Assembly (NCBI GenBank): GCA_900757205.1
Contig: CAAENA010000042.1
Coordinates: forward strand, 1-54,907
Source of the DNA: an uncultured Collinsella sp.
GTDB lineage: Bacteria; Actinomycetota; Coriobacteriia; Coriobacteriales; Coriobacteriaceae
DNA length: 54,907 nucleotides
Direction: 5' to 3'
Part shown: in pieces, positions 16,685 to 24,714 of the stretch
Numbering within the stretch: the stretch's first letter is position 1
Layout: each line of letters opens with the position of its first letter
Notes under the pieces: model-generated
What the model saw: only the letters and a program-made list of their open reading frames with translations
The model's database searches: none
What the model was told of the DNA's origin: nothing
Position numbers and translations under genes: made by a program

Positions 16685-16827
16685 GAGCGTGGATTTTCTC
16701 CCGTTTGAAATCGAGCGTGGATAATCTCCCACTTTTGGCGTACCCCCAAGGACAAAGTGGCAGATTATCCACGCTCATTCATTAGGCGGAAGATTTTCCA
16801 CGCTCGTGTGTCCGACAATCCACGCTC
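16685..16827. repeat. GAGCGTGGA box array, locus 1 (5 boxes)
   Basis: GAGCGTGGA occurs forward at 16685 and 16713 and inverted at 16768, 16797 and 16819. The inner pair extends to GAGCGTGGATAATCT facing its inverse and forms a long hairpin. The cores TTATCCAC and TTTTCCAC resemble DnaA boxes. The same geometry recurs at 34717-34809. It lies in a 744-nt gene-free stretch (16378-17121) whose first 300 bases are probably the promoter region of the tRNA-tuf operon. Confidence 0.85.
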
Positions 16828-16859
16828 GATGACGATGACCAGCCTCGCCCCGGCCTATG

Positions 16860-17075
16860 TCTCGACCTGTAACAGTAAGAGGGTTATTCCTCCCCTATCT
16901 GTTACAGATCGAGATGTTTCCCGCTCAACCCGTCTTAACGTCTCAATCCGTAACAGCTAGAACGGTTTTCAGCCTCTTCGTGTTACAGATCGAGATGTTA
17001 TCGGCCATCCCGTCTTAACATCTCAATCTGTAACAGCTTGAAGAGAAATACCGGTCTAGATGCTACAAATCAAGA
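16860..17075. repeat. Alternating 15-nt box array, locus 2 (6 boxes)
   Basis: TCTCAATCTGTAACA-type boxes at 16860, 16941 and 17021 alternate with TGTTACAGATCGAGA-type boxes at 16900, 16981 and 17061. Steps are 40, 41, 40, 40 and 40 nt. Two spacers share CCCGTCTTAAC, so this part grew by duplication of an ~80-nt unit. The last box is degenerate (TGCTACAAATCAAGA). The array ends 46 nt before the stop of the GmrSD-like gene. Confidence 0.88.
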
Positions 17076-17121
17076 TTAAATCGTTTGGGCTGAATTTCCC
17101 CAAGATATTGATTGGCGGTCA

Positions 17122-18975
17122 CTAGAACTCAATCTCGTCAAAGTCAAAAGCCTTCAAAGTGAGTCCAACGAGCCTGTCTGTGCGCTCCTGAATCTGCTCG
17201 CTAGTCCAGGTATCCGTGTTTATCAACTCGTCGTTCAGGTTCAACCCGTTGCGGTATCCGACATTCGCCCCGTAAACATCCTTGCGGTCTCGCTTGGTCA
17301 CAAAGGGCATGTTGCTCAGCTTTGAGTTATACCCGGTGATGGTTAGATTACCAAGCGTGTGGACCTGTTTCTCCTGCACCTCAGTCGCCTTAGACATGTC
17401 GCCGTCCGCAACCATCTTCACCCATTCATCTGGAATGTTCTTGCCCTGAGGGAAGATGTGCTCGATTGTCCAGACGTAGTTTCCGGAGGCGTATCGCTCC
17501 CAAAGTGGCTTCATCTCTTTCGTAACGCTCGGAGATGCGATCACGGTAAGGATGTAGCGCGTCATATCGGGATTGACGTCGTAAATCGGCCCCTCAAGAC
17601 GTTCTCTGAAGGAAGCGTCGCTGGCAGACACGTCGACGAGGCGCTTCTTGATGTACTCCGCGGCTGCAATGCCCTTGAGACCCTCGCTTTCGACGCTCTC
17701 GCAAATACTGATGAAGAGTCTCTCAAGGTCACGTGTGGGAGGCGTATCGGTGAGGTTGCGTCGAACAAAGAAGCAGACGAGAAGCTTAACAAGAAGCGCG
17801 AGGGTTTCATCTTTTAGCTCCAACTGGTTCTGCTTCTTGAAAAGGAACAGCAGCATCAGGTAAGATGCGACGCCCTGCGCTCTCGAAAGCTCCAAAAGCT
17901 GATGCGAAAGCTCGGAATCCGGGCTCTCTTGATCGAGCCCAATTATCTTCGAGTAGAGTGCGGAATTCTCGGTCAGCTCGTCCAACACCTTAAGGGCGCC
18001 GTCATCGGCTTCCATCCGCTTCTCGTAGATTTTCAGAAGGTTGGACCTCGTGGCAACGGAACCGAGGGGAAGCTGGGAACCAGATTCGCCGATAAATGGC
18101 TTGTTCACCTCCCGGCGGAAGGCGTCGTAGTTCTGACGGAAGAAGCGCTCCTGCGTCTTGTAGTCATCGCCGAGATTGTGGAGTACTTCCTGCCAGCGCT
18201 CAAAGTAATAGTCGAGCTGCCCGTCATCCACCCCGGCAACCTTGCCGAGAAGCATGTTCTTGATAAGGTCGACGGCGCTCAAGGGAACACCGCGGTTGTT
18301 AAGGGACGCGAACAAGGTGTAGGCATCAGCATGGCTATCGACGGTAATCTGAACCACGACCGCCGAACACACCAACCTGCAGATATCAAGCAGGCGGCGA
18401 ACGCACTCGATTCCGTTTCTGCTCCCAACATCCTCACCCAGTCGATCGTAAAAATAGTTGAATGCCTTAGACATCTTTCTCAGACCAAGGAACTTCGGCT
18501 TTTGCATAACCGCATCTAGACCGATATGTTCCTTCAAGATCCAGCGGTAATCCTCAAGGTTATGATTCTGGACCTGAGGAATAACGCGTGTCATTGACTT
18601 GTCAGATTTCAAGATCAGACGATTGCGCAGGGGTCGGATATCGTCCAACATCATGTCGTCATCGATAGAATCCTTATGTTCCATGATGCGAGCATAGAGA
18701 GCAGCAAGGAAAAGGCTGAGCGTCGTCAGACGTTGCTGGCCATCGATAACTTCATAGTGAATGGTATCCATCTTGGAATTCACAGTCCCGTTCACGACAA
18801 TAAACGAGCCCAGGAAGTAGCCGGCGTCGTTTTGGGTGATATCGTCATAGAGATTCGCCCAGTCGCGCTGATTCCAAGTGTATTCGCGCTGGTAACGAGG
18901 AATGTCATAGATTTTTAGCATATCGGTCGACAGAATATTGGCAACCGTTGGGTCCTCTACGCTATTAATCATCAT
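17122..18975 (-). CDS. GmrSD-like DUF262/DUF1524 nuclease
   Basis: 617 residues in a single chain. The N-terminal DUF262 (ParB-like NTPase) part shows IPRYQREYTWNQRDW and YEVIDGQQRLTTLSLF (DGQQR motif). The middle is helical (ASLNNRGVPLSAVDLIKN). The C-terminal DUF1524 HNH-type part has TIEHIFPQGKN and HTLGNLTITGYNSKLSN (catalytic His/Asn). GmrSD enzymes cut glucosylated hydroxymethylcytosine phage DNA; related proteins have other targets. GAAAGGA precedes ATG 18975/18972, so the ATG at 18987 is not used. It stands alone, with repeat arrays on its 3' side. Confidence 0.88.
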   Translation of the reverse strand: MMINSVEDPTVANILSTDMLKIYDIPRYQREYTWNQRDWANLYDDITQNDAGYFLGSFIVVNGTVNSKMDTIHYEVIDGQQRLTTLSLFLAALYARIMEHKDSIDDDMMLDDIRPLRNRLILKSDKSMTRVIPQVQNHNLEDYRWILKEHIGLDAVMQKPKFLGLRKMSKAFNYFYDRLGEDVGSRNGIECVRRLLDICRLVCSAVVVQITVDSHADAYTLFASLNNRGVPLSAVDLIKNMLLGKVAGVDDGQLDYYFERWQEVLHNLGDDYKTQERFFRQNYDAFRREVNKPFIGESGSQLPLGSVATRSNLLKIYEKRMEADDGALKVLDELTENSALYSKIIGLDQESPDSELSHQLLELSRAQGVASYLMLLFLFKKQNQLELKDETLALLVKLLVCFFVRRNLTDTPPTRDLERLFISICESVESEGLKGIAAAEYIKKRLVDVSASDASFRERLEGPIYDVNPDMTRYILTVIASPSVTKEMKPLWERYASGNYVWTIEHIFPQGKNIPDEWVKMVADGDMSKATEVQEKQVHTLGNLTITGYNSKLSNMPFVTKRDRKDVYGANVGYRNGLNLNDELINTDTWTSEQIQERTDRLVGLTLKAFDFDEIEF

Positions 18976-18987
18976 GGGTCCTTTCAA

Positions 18988-19362
18988 TCGCCTTGCTCAC
19001 AAACAACGAGAAATCCTTGTCGCTCTTGACTTCTCGCGCCGAATTGAATCTAGACTATAGTAATACCCATGGGCTACAGGAAAGAGAGCCGTGCACGGCG
19101 CACGATCTTTCGAGAAGTAGCGTCGGAGCTCTCAGCGCCTTGGTCACTTTCCACCCTATCCCAGTTGGAGGCACAAAGCCCAAAACTCTAATGGAGACAG
19201 CAACTGTAAGCTTGGCTTTTCCCGCTTCATTGCACGCGTTTATTGACAATGAGCATCGGTCACAAAGCACACACAAATGCACTTTCAGATTTAATTGTTG
19301 CATGTTTGTTGCATGAGAAGGCAGAATCAGAGGCTATAACACCTCTGACCTGCGAAAACTCA
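18988..19362. other. Intergenic region without recognisable gene
   Basis: About 375 nt between the GmrSD-like gene and tRNA-Thr. Short ORFs on both strands (82-107 codons) lack ribosome sites and family features. It presumably contains the promoter of the GmrSD-like gene; TATAGT near 19057 on the minus strand is a possible -10. Confidence 0.4.
19325..19349 (-). terminator. Hairpin after tRNA-Thr
   Basis: CAGAGGT / ACCTCTG with a GTTATAG loop on the minus strand, followed by ATTCT. Weak terminator-like structure 14 nt beyond the tRNA 3' end. Confidence 0.55.
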
Positions 19363-19437
19363 TGGAGCCAGTGACAGGAATCGAACCTGCAACCCACTGA
19401 TTACAAATCAGTTGCGCTACCGTTGCGCCACACTGGC
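19363..19437 (-). tRNA. tRNA-Thr (TGT anticodon)
   Basis: Acceptor GCCAGTG / CACTGGC, anticodon stem-loop CTGATTTGTAATCAG, T-arm CAGGTTCGATTCCTG, CCA encoded. It is isolated from other tRNAs and separates the GmrSD-like gene from the HTH-HipA gene. Confidence 0.95.
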
Positions 19438-19521
19438 ACACTTGGCGCTTTCGCGCGAAGCTAATTAAGAATAATGGAATTGCGGACGAGGCGCAACAGG
19501 CCCTTCACCCGACCACATCTC

Positions 19522-19589
19522 AAAACTATTCGCCAGAACGAATAGTTTTAATTACAATTGCTATATATAAAACTATTCGTTCTGGCGAA
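19522..19589 (+). promoter_or_regulatory. Operator pair and promoter of the HTH-HipA gene
   Basis: A palindrome AAAACTATTCG-N6-CGAATAGTTTT lies at 19522-19549. Its right 21 bases are repeated in inverted orientation at 19569-19589 (AAAACTATTCGTTCTGGCGAA). Between them TTGCTATATATAA supplies a likely -10. The pair ends 10 nt before the start codon, so repressor bound here would block transcription. Autoregulation by the gene's own HTH domain is the obvious hypothesis. Confidence 0.75.
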
Positions 19590-19599
19590 GGGTTTCGTG

Positions 19600-20940
19600 A
19601 TGCTTACTACCAAGGAAGCCGCCGAGCTGCTCGGCATCACTCCGCGCAGGGTGCAGGAACTCATAAAAAACGGAGCACTTGAGGCCCGCAAGGCTTCTGG
19701 TGTATGGCTCATCGACAAAAGCAGCGTCGACACGCGACTCCGCTCCGTGACCAAAACGGGGGGACGTCCCCGCCGCGGCCACGGTAAGAGCGAGATCGCG
19801 TTCACCCTCATGAATCGCACGCACGAAGTCGCTCAGCTGGTCTACAGCACATCGCGAAAAGACTTTACCCACATCGGCGCCGACATCGATTACGCCCACG
19901 CCCCTATTGGGGTATTTGGCCCCAATAGCCCCATATCGCTCGACTCCTTCCGCATCTGGTGGCGCGGCCGCGGTATCCCGCTCGCACGCATTGGGCTAGC
20001 CTCCCTGCTTGCAGAAGCCGCAGTCGATGTTCCCGATGAACTCGTACAGCGAAATCTTGGCCTCTCCTTATCCGACCAGTATTGGATTAGGCCCCAAGGT
20101 TCCGGTCTCGCCTGGGAGGATATCAACTTCTTCAATAACGCCTTTGATGACGTCTCGCTGTCCATTGCACCCTTTGCCCCAGAGGGAAAAGCGGCTGCCG
20201 CAAAGCCCGATAACACCTCGGACGGCAATCTTCAAAAGTACTGGACATGCGAGGGCGAGCGTCGAATTCTGCATAAGGCAGGAGCGCACCTGAACCAGGA
20301 ACCTTATAACGAGCTGGTAGCGACCGCGCTCCACCGTCGCATCCTAAACGCCTGCGATTATGTACCTTACTCGCTCGAGGGCACGGGCACTTCCGCCCTG
20401 AGCACATGCGATGTCTTCTTAACTGATGAAGAAGAGTATGTCCCTGCGTTCTATGTAAACCAGCACGCAAACGCAGATGAACGGCTAACCGACTACGAGC
20501 GATATGTAGCAACCTGCGAGGAGCTCGGGGCGACAGGCGTCAAGGATGCCCTTGACCGCATGATCGTGTGCGACGACATCATCGCCAACTACGATCGTCA
20601 TTGGCGCAACTTCGGCCTCGTGCGAAACGTCAACTCACTAGTCTGCAGACCAGCCCCCATCTTCGATTCGGGCTCATCGCTCTGGTGCAACATCTCTCTT
20701 GAGGAGCTTAGGGCGGGAGAGCACAGTTTTACCAGCGCGCAGTTTCATTCAAGCCCCGCCAAACAAATGCTGCTCGTCGAGGACATGGGCTGGTTCGATG
20801 GAGACAAACTCAAAGGCTTTGTCGACGAGGCAATCGAGATTCTGTCTAAAAACGATGCCCTAGCAGCGAGACTGCCTTATCTAAAAGAGGCGCTAACGTG
20901 GCGCCTCGAAAGAATGATCGACATCGCTGAATGGAGTTAG
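19600..20940 (+). CDS. HipA-like kinase with fused N-terminal helix-turn-helix
   Basis: 446 residues. Residues 1-50 are an excisionase/MerR-like HTH (MLTTKEAAELLGITPRRVQE, then LEARKASGVWLI). After a basic linker (GGRPRRGHGK) comes a HipA-type kinase: ANYDRHWRNFGLVRN matches the catalytic D-x-H-x-x-N motif and PIFDSGSSLW the metal-binding DxG-like motif. HipA kinases phosphorylate aminoacyl-tRNA synthetases and cause dormancy, normally held in check by HipB. Here the DNA-binding part is on the same chain and no separate antitoxin gene is visible. The start at 19600 is chosen because upstream codons lie inside the operator. Confidence 0.8.
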   Translation: MLTTKEAAELLGITPRRVQELIKNGALEARKASGVWLIDKSSVDTRLRSVTKTGGRPRRGHGKSEIAFTLMNRTHEVAQLVYSTSRKDFTHIGADIDYAHAPIGVFGPNSPISLDSFRIWWRGRGIPLARIGLASLLAEAAVDVPDELVQRNLGLSLSDQYWIRPQGSGLAWEDINFFNNAFDDVSLSIAPFAPEGKAAAAKPDNTSDGNLQKYWTCEGERRILHKAGAHLNQEPYNELVATALHRRILNACDYVPYSLEGTGTSALSTCDVFLTDEEEYVPAFYVNQHANADERLTDYERYVATCEELGATGVKDALDRMIVCDDIIANYDRHWRNFGLVRNVNSLVCRPAPIFDSGSSLWCNISLEELRAGEHSFTSAQFHSSPAKQMLLVEDMGWFDGDKLKGFVDEAIEILSKNDALAARLPYLKEALTWRLERMIDIAEWS

Positions 20941-20967
20941 CAAGGCAGCATTGCCCCGCCAGCTCCC

Positions 20968-21645
20968 CTACCGTCCGCGCAACGCCTTGAGCTTGGCCAG
21001 CGCATCGGGGCTCAGGCGACTGCCCAGAGTCATCTTGATCTGCGGGGCTTCCTCTGCCTCGTGAACGTCGTTATCGATCTGTTTGATCTCGTCCACCAGC
21101 ATGCGGCTCGAGATGCGCGTGACGCCCTTGCCCATGACGACGGCCTGAATCGTACCGTCGCTCGATACCACGGAGCACGCGCGGCCTTCCTCGCGTGCCT
21201 CGATGCAGAGCTTCTGCACCACGGTATCGGCAGAGACGCCCGTCGGCGAGAACTCGATGCGCACGCCGCGGGCCGGTAGGTTGGGGCGCTCGTTGGAGAT
21301 GTTGCCCGCGCCGTCGAACACGATCACGGCCTCGTAACGGCCCTGGGCAAACGCCGCAACATCGTTGATGAGCGCGGTGCGCGCCATATCGTGGACGTCG
21401 CTGGAATATGGATCGTCGGAATGGTCGTAGACGAGCTTTTCGTAGCGCGGCGTGCAGTGGATCACGTTGTAACCGTCGACCACCAGCAGCTCGGGCTTGT
21501 TGGAGTGCACCGTCGAGACTGGGTCGGCGATAGCCTGCGCAAACGCATTGCCGCCCACGCCGTAGGTCGCGGCCGAAACAATCGGCTTGGCCGAGCCCTC
21601 GCCAAAGCGCTTGGCCTTGGACTTGGCGCGGTTCTTCTTGGACAT
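20968..21645 (-). CDS. yacP: YacP-type NYN-domain ribonuclease
   Basis: 225 residues. A basic leader (SKKNRAKSKAKRFG) precedes a PIN-like NYN domain: PELLVVDGYNVIHC (first Asp), AVIVFDGAGN, VVQKLCIEAREEGRACSVVSSD and RISSRMLVDEI. B. subtilis Rae1/YacP cleaves mRNA in the ribosomal A site. Last gene of the disA-ispD-ispF-cysS-rlmB operon, 3 nt after rlmB, which matches the conserved order. Confidence 0.88.
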   Translation of the reverse strand: MSKKNRAKSKAKRFGEGSAKPIVSAATYGVGGNAFAQAIADPVSTVHSNKPELLVVDGYNVIHCTPRYEKLVYDHSDDPYSSDVHDMARTALINDVAAFAQGRYEAVIVFDGAGNISNERPNLPARGVRIEFSPTGVSADTVVQKLCIEAREEGRACSVVSSDGTIQAVVMGKGVTRISSRMLVDEIKQIDNDVHEAEEAPQIKMTLGSRLSPDALAKLKALRGR

Positions 21646-21648
21646 GCG

Positions 21649-22563
21649 CTACTCCTCCCCCATGAGCTCGCCGGCATTGCGGCGCAGCCACTCAAAGCAC
21701 AGCGCGGTGGTCGCCTGGGCCACATTGAGACTCTCGGTCATGCCGCGCTGGGGAAGCTTGGTCAAAAAGTCGCATTTCTCGAGCACCAGGCGCGAGATGC
21801 CGTCGCCCTCGGAGCCCATGACGAGCGCAACGCGGCCCTCAAAGGGAGCATCCCAGCAGCTGCCCTCGGCGTGCTCGGAAGCACCGCCCACCCAAAAGCC
21901 AGCAGCCTTGAGGTCGTCGAGCGCTCGAGCGATGTTGGGAACCTGTGCGATGGGCAGATGCATAACGGCACCAGCAGAGGTTTTGTAGCTGCCCACGGTC
22001 ACACCGGCGGCGCGCTTGTTGGCAATGATGACGCCCGCCGCGCCCACGACCTCGGCAGAGCGCACGATGGCACCAAAGTTACCGTCGTCGGTCACATGGT
22101 CGAGTACGACGACGAGCGCCGGGCCGTCACCCGCGCGGTCAAGGATATCGGCGACGTCCGCATAGGGGAAATTACCCACCTCGAGCGCAATGCCCTGATG
22201 AGCGCCATGGCTCGACAGCGCATCGAGCTGCGCGCGCGGCACATACTTAATGCGGACGTCCGCGGCGTTGAGATCGTCGACCAGGCGCGACAAGGCAGCA
22301 TCGCGCTCCCCGCCCTCGGCGATGAGCGCGCACTTGATGGGAAAACCAGTGCGTAGCGCCTCGGCGGCAGCACGACGACCTTCGATAAACTCGCCCTTGG
22401 GAACCTCGACGTTATCGCGGCTACGCTCGCGCTGCGAGCGAGCAGCCTGTGAGCGCTCGCGCTGGCCCTTGGGAGCGGCAGCGCGATCGTTGCGGCGAAT
22501 CGGACGCGAGCCAGAAGCGGCCTGCTTGCCGCCACGAGGCGCACGCTTGCGATTGTCGGCCAT
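21649..22563 (-). CDS. rlmB: 23S rRNA (guanosine-2'-O)-methyltransferase, RlmB/TrmH family
   Basis: 304 residues. A basic, disordered N-terminus of ~75 residues (RGGKQAASGSRPIRRNDR) is followed by the substrate-binding domain (EFIEGRRAAAEAL) and the SPOUT domain with LVVVLDHVTDDGNFGAIVRSAE, VALVMGSEGDGISRLVLEKCD and ESLNVAQATTALCFEWLRR, the knotted SAM site. It modifies G2251-type nucleotides of 23S rRNA. AGGAGG 7 nt before ATG 22563 sets the start. Confidence 0.93.
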   Translation of the reverse strand: MADNRKRAPRGGKQAASGSRPIRRNDRAAAPKGQRERSQAARSQRERSRDNVEVPKGEFIEGRRAAAEALRTGFPIKCALIAEGGERDAALSRLVDDLNAADVRIKYVPRAQLDALSSHGAHQGIALEVGNFPYADVADILDRAGDGPALVVVLDHVTDDGNFGAIVRSAEVVGAAGVIIANKRAAGVTVGSYKTSAGAVMHLPIAQVPNIARALDDLKAAGFWVGGASEHAEGSCWDAPFEGRVALVMGSEGDGISRLVLEKCDFLTKLPQRGMTESLNVAQATTALCFEWLRRNAGELMGEE

Positions 22564-22599
22564 AAAGCGACCTCCTAAATACAACTATCAAACGAAACA

Positions 22600-22638
22600 A
22601 AATAAACGACCGCCCATGAATATTAATTCGGGCGGTCG
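22600..22638 (-). terminator. Terminator-like hairpin before rlmB
   Basis: CGACCGCCC / GGGCGGTCG around a 14-nt AT-rich loop, followed on the minus strand by TTTATTTTGTTT. It lies between the large hairpin at 22642 and rlmB, so some transcripts from cysS may end here. Confidence 0.75.
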
Positions 22639-22641
22639 GTA

Positions 22642-22743
22642 CGGGTTTTCCAAGTGCCCGAGATTGCCATGAAAGAGGAGCGACACGTACTTGAGTACGC
22701 GAGCGACGGTTTGAACGGCAAGGTCGGGTGCTTGGAAAACCCG
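22642..22743. ncRNA. Candidate structured element A, 102-nt hairpin
   Basis: Outer stem of 13 perfect pairs (CGGGTTTTCCAAG / CTTGGAAAACCCG), continued by TGCCCGA / TCGGGTG with two G:U pairs in plus-strand reading. An internal loop, TTGCC / GGCAA, and an inner CGTAC-TTGA-GTACG hairpin follow. TGAAA and TTGAA flank the inner hairpin. It lies directly after cysS, where many relatives have mrnC. A similarly built element lies at 36576. Its strand and role are unknown. Confidence 0.5.
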
Positions 22744-22749
22744 CGGGGA

Positions 22750-24216
22750 TTAGAGAGTCTTAATACGAGTACCCGCGGCAGTATCCTCGATCGTCAGCCC
22801 GAGGTCCTTGAGCTGGTCGCGGATGGCGTCGGCCAGATCCCAGTTCTTGGCGGCGCGGGCCTCGGCGCGGGCCTCGAGAATCTTGGCAGCGGCCTCGTCC
22901 ACGTCGTCGCCCGTGTAGGCGACCAGGCCGGCGGCAACGCCCAGCAGGCCCAGCGGCAGCTCGACCTTGGGCTCGGGAAGCTCAACGCCAAATGTGTCGA
23001 GCAGCTCAACCAGCGTATCGGCGGCAGCAAGCGCAGCGGCCTTGTCGGCAGCATCGCCCGCCTGCTCCAGGTACTGGTTGCACTCGGTGACAAAGCCAAA
23101 GACAGCACCCATGGCACCGGCAGTGTTAAAGTCGTCGTCCATGCACTCCTTAAAGGCGGCACGGGCCTCGGCGGCCTTAGCGGCAAACGCCTCGGATGCT
23201 GCCTCATCGGCATCGGCCGTCGCATGGTTCGCGGCCCAGCGCAGGTTCTCGACCGTACCGGCAATGCGTGTGAGCGAGTTCTCGGCACCATCCAGACGCT
23301 CCCAGGAGAAGTCAAGCGGCGAGCGATAGCTCGTCTGCAGCATCAGCAGGCGCAGGGCCGCGGCAGAGTGCTGTTCGAGCACCTCGGCCAGCGTAAAGAA
23401 GTTTCCGAGCGACTTGGACATCTTCTCGCCGTCAACCAGCAGCATGCCCGTGTGCATCCAGGTGTTGGAGAAACCCTGGTGCCAGGCGCAGGTGGCCTGG
23501 GCGCACTCGTTCTCGTGATGCGGGAAGGCAAGGTCGGAGCCGCCGCCGTGAATGTCGATCGGAGTGCCCAGGTAGCGATGCACCATGGCGGCGCACTCGG
23601 TGTGCCAACCGGGACGGCCTTCGCCCCAGGGGCTCGGCCAGCTGGGTTCGCCGGGCTTAGCGGCCTTCCACAGGGCAAAGTCGAGCGGATCGTTCTTGTC
23701 CTCGTTCTCCTCGATGCGCGCGCCAACCATAAGGTCATCGATGTTGCGGCCCGAGACCTGACCATAGTTGGAATCGCTGCGCACGGCAAAGTACACGTCG
23801 CCGTTATCGGCTGCGTAAGCGTGGCCCTGCTCGATGAGCGTCTTGATCATAGCGATCATGGGGCCGATCTCCTTGGTGGCGCGGGGGCGCACATCGGGAT
23901 CGAGCACGTTGGCGGCGCGCATAACGCCGATGAACTTGTCGGAGAACTCCGTCGCGACCTCGGCGGCCGTTCTGCCCTGCTCGTTGGCGCGCTTGATGAT
24001 CTTGTCGTCGACATCGGTGAGGTTCTGGGCGAACGTGACCTCGTAGCCGCTCGCGATGAGCCAGCGGCGAATCACGTCAAAGCTGATGAACGTGCGGGCA
24101 TTGCCGATGTGGATGTTGTCGTAGACCGTGGGGCCGCACACGTACATGCGGACCTTGCCGGACTCGATGGGCTGGAACTCTTCCTTTTTATGGGTAGCGC
24201 TGTTGTAGATACGCAT
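22750..24216 (-). CDS. cysS: Cysteinyl-tRNA synthetase
   Basis: 488 residues, class I. VRMYVCGPTVYDNIHIGNAR contains the HIGH-type signature HIGN and the zinc Cys; DGEKMSKSLGNFFTL carries KMSKS; GWHTECAAM and GGSDLAFPHHENECAQ supply the remaining zinc ligands. The C-terminal DALR and anticodon-binding parts follow, ending KDLGLTIEDTAAGTRIKTL. It starts 3 nt after ispF in the disA operon. The mini-RNase III gene expected behind it in many Firmicutes is absent here. Confidence 0.98.
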   Translation of the reverse strand: MRIYNSATHKKEEFQPIESGKVRMYVCGPTVYDNIHIGNARTFISFDVIRRWLIASGYEVTFAQNLTDVDDKIIKRANEQGRTAAEVATEFSDKFIGVMRAANVLDPDVRPRATKEIGPMIAMIKTLIEQGHAYAADNGDVYFAVRSDSNYGQVSGRNIDDLMVGARIEENEDKNDPLDFALWKAAKPGEPSWPSPWGEGRPGWHTECAAMVHRYLGTPIDIHGGGSDLAFPHHENECAQATCAWHQGFSNTWMHTGMLLVDGEKMSKSLGNFFTLAEVLEQHSAAALRLLMLQTSYRSPLDFSWERLDGAENSLTRIAGTVENLRWAANHATADADEAASEAFAAKAAEARAAFKECMDDDFNTAGAMGAVFGFVTECNQYLEQAGDAADKAAALAAADTLVELLDTFGVELPEPKVELPLGLLGVAAGLVAYTGDDVDEAAAKILEARAEARAAKNWDLADAIRDQLKDLGLTIEDTAAGTRIKTL

Positions 24217-24219
24217 TCG

Positions 24220-24714
24220 TTACTCCTTAACGGTTTTCTGTAGCAGGCAGACGGCCCAGGCACCGATTCCCTCGCCCTGGCCTTCCCAACCGAGCTTTTC
24301 GGTCGTAGTGGCGGCGACGCCCACGTTTTCGACGTCGACGCCCAGGGCATGGGCAAGGTTGGCGCGCATGGCATCGCGGTGCGGAGTGATCTTGGGTTGC
24401 TGACAGGCAATGGTGCAATCGGCATCGACAAACTCAAAGCCCAGCTCGCGCGCATAGTCCATCACGCGGGCGAGCAGCACCATCGAATCGGCACCCTCGT
24501 AGGCGGGATCGGTGTCGGGGAATAGCTTGCCGATATCTCCCCCGCGGCAGGCGCCCAGAATGGCGTCGGCCAAGGCGTGCGCGAGCACATCGGCATCCGA
24601 GTGGCCCAGCAGGCCGCGCTCGTAGGGAATGTCGACACCGCCGATGATACATCGACGCCCCTCCACCAAACGGTGGACGTCGTAGCCGTGGCCAATGCGC
24701 AGGTTACTGAACAT
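24220..24714 (-). CDS. ispF: 2-C-methyl-D-erythritol 2,4-cyclodiphosphate synthase
   Basis: 164 residues. RIGHGYDVHRLVEGR (Zn ligands D-x-H), GLLGHSDADVLAHALADAIL, DIGKLFPDTDPAYEGADS and the C-terminal TTEKLGWEGQGEGIGAWAV are diagnostic. It makes the cyclic diphosphate in the MEP isoprenoid pathway. The start at 24714 (MFSNLRIGHGYDV) overlaps ispD by 11 nt. The longer frame upstream lies inside ispD and is not needed. Confidence 0.97.
   Translation of the reverse strand: MFSNLRIGHGYDVHRLVEGRRCIIGGVDIPYERGLLGHSDADVLAHALADAILGACRGGDIGKLFPDTDPAYEGADSMVLLARVMDYARELGFEFVDADCTIACQQPKITPHRDAMRANLAHALGVDVENVGVAATTTEKLGWEGQGEGIGAWAVCLLQKTVKE

Noticed and set aside
16384..16755. 123-codon minus-strand ORF
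   Set aside because: It runs through the GAGCGTGGA boxes and the probable promoter of the tRNA-tuf operon, has no ribosome site, and its protein shows no family feature.
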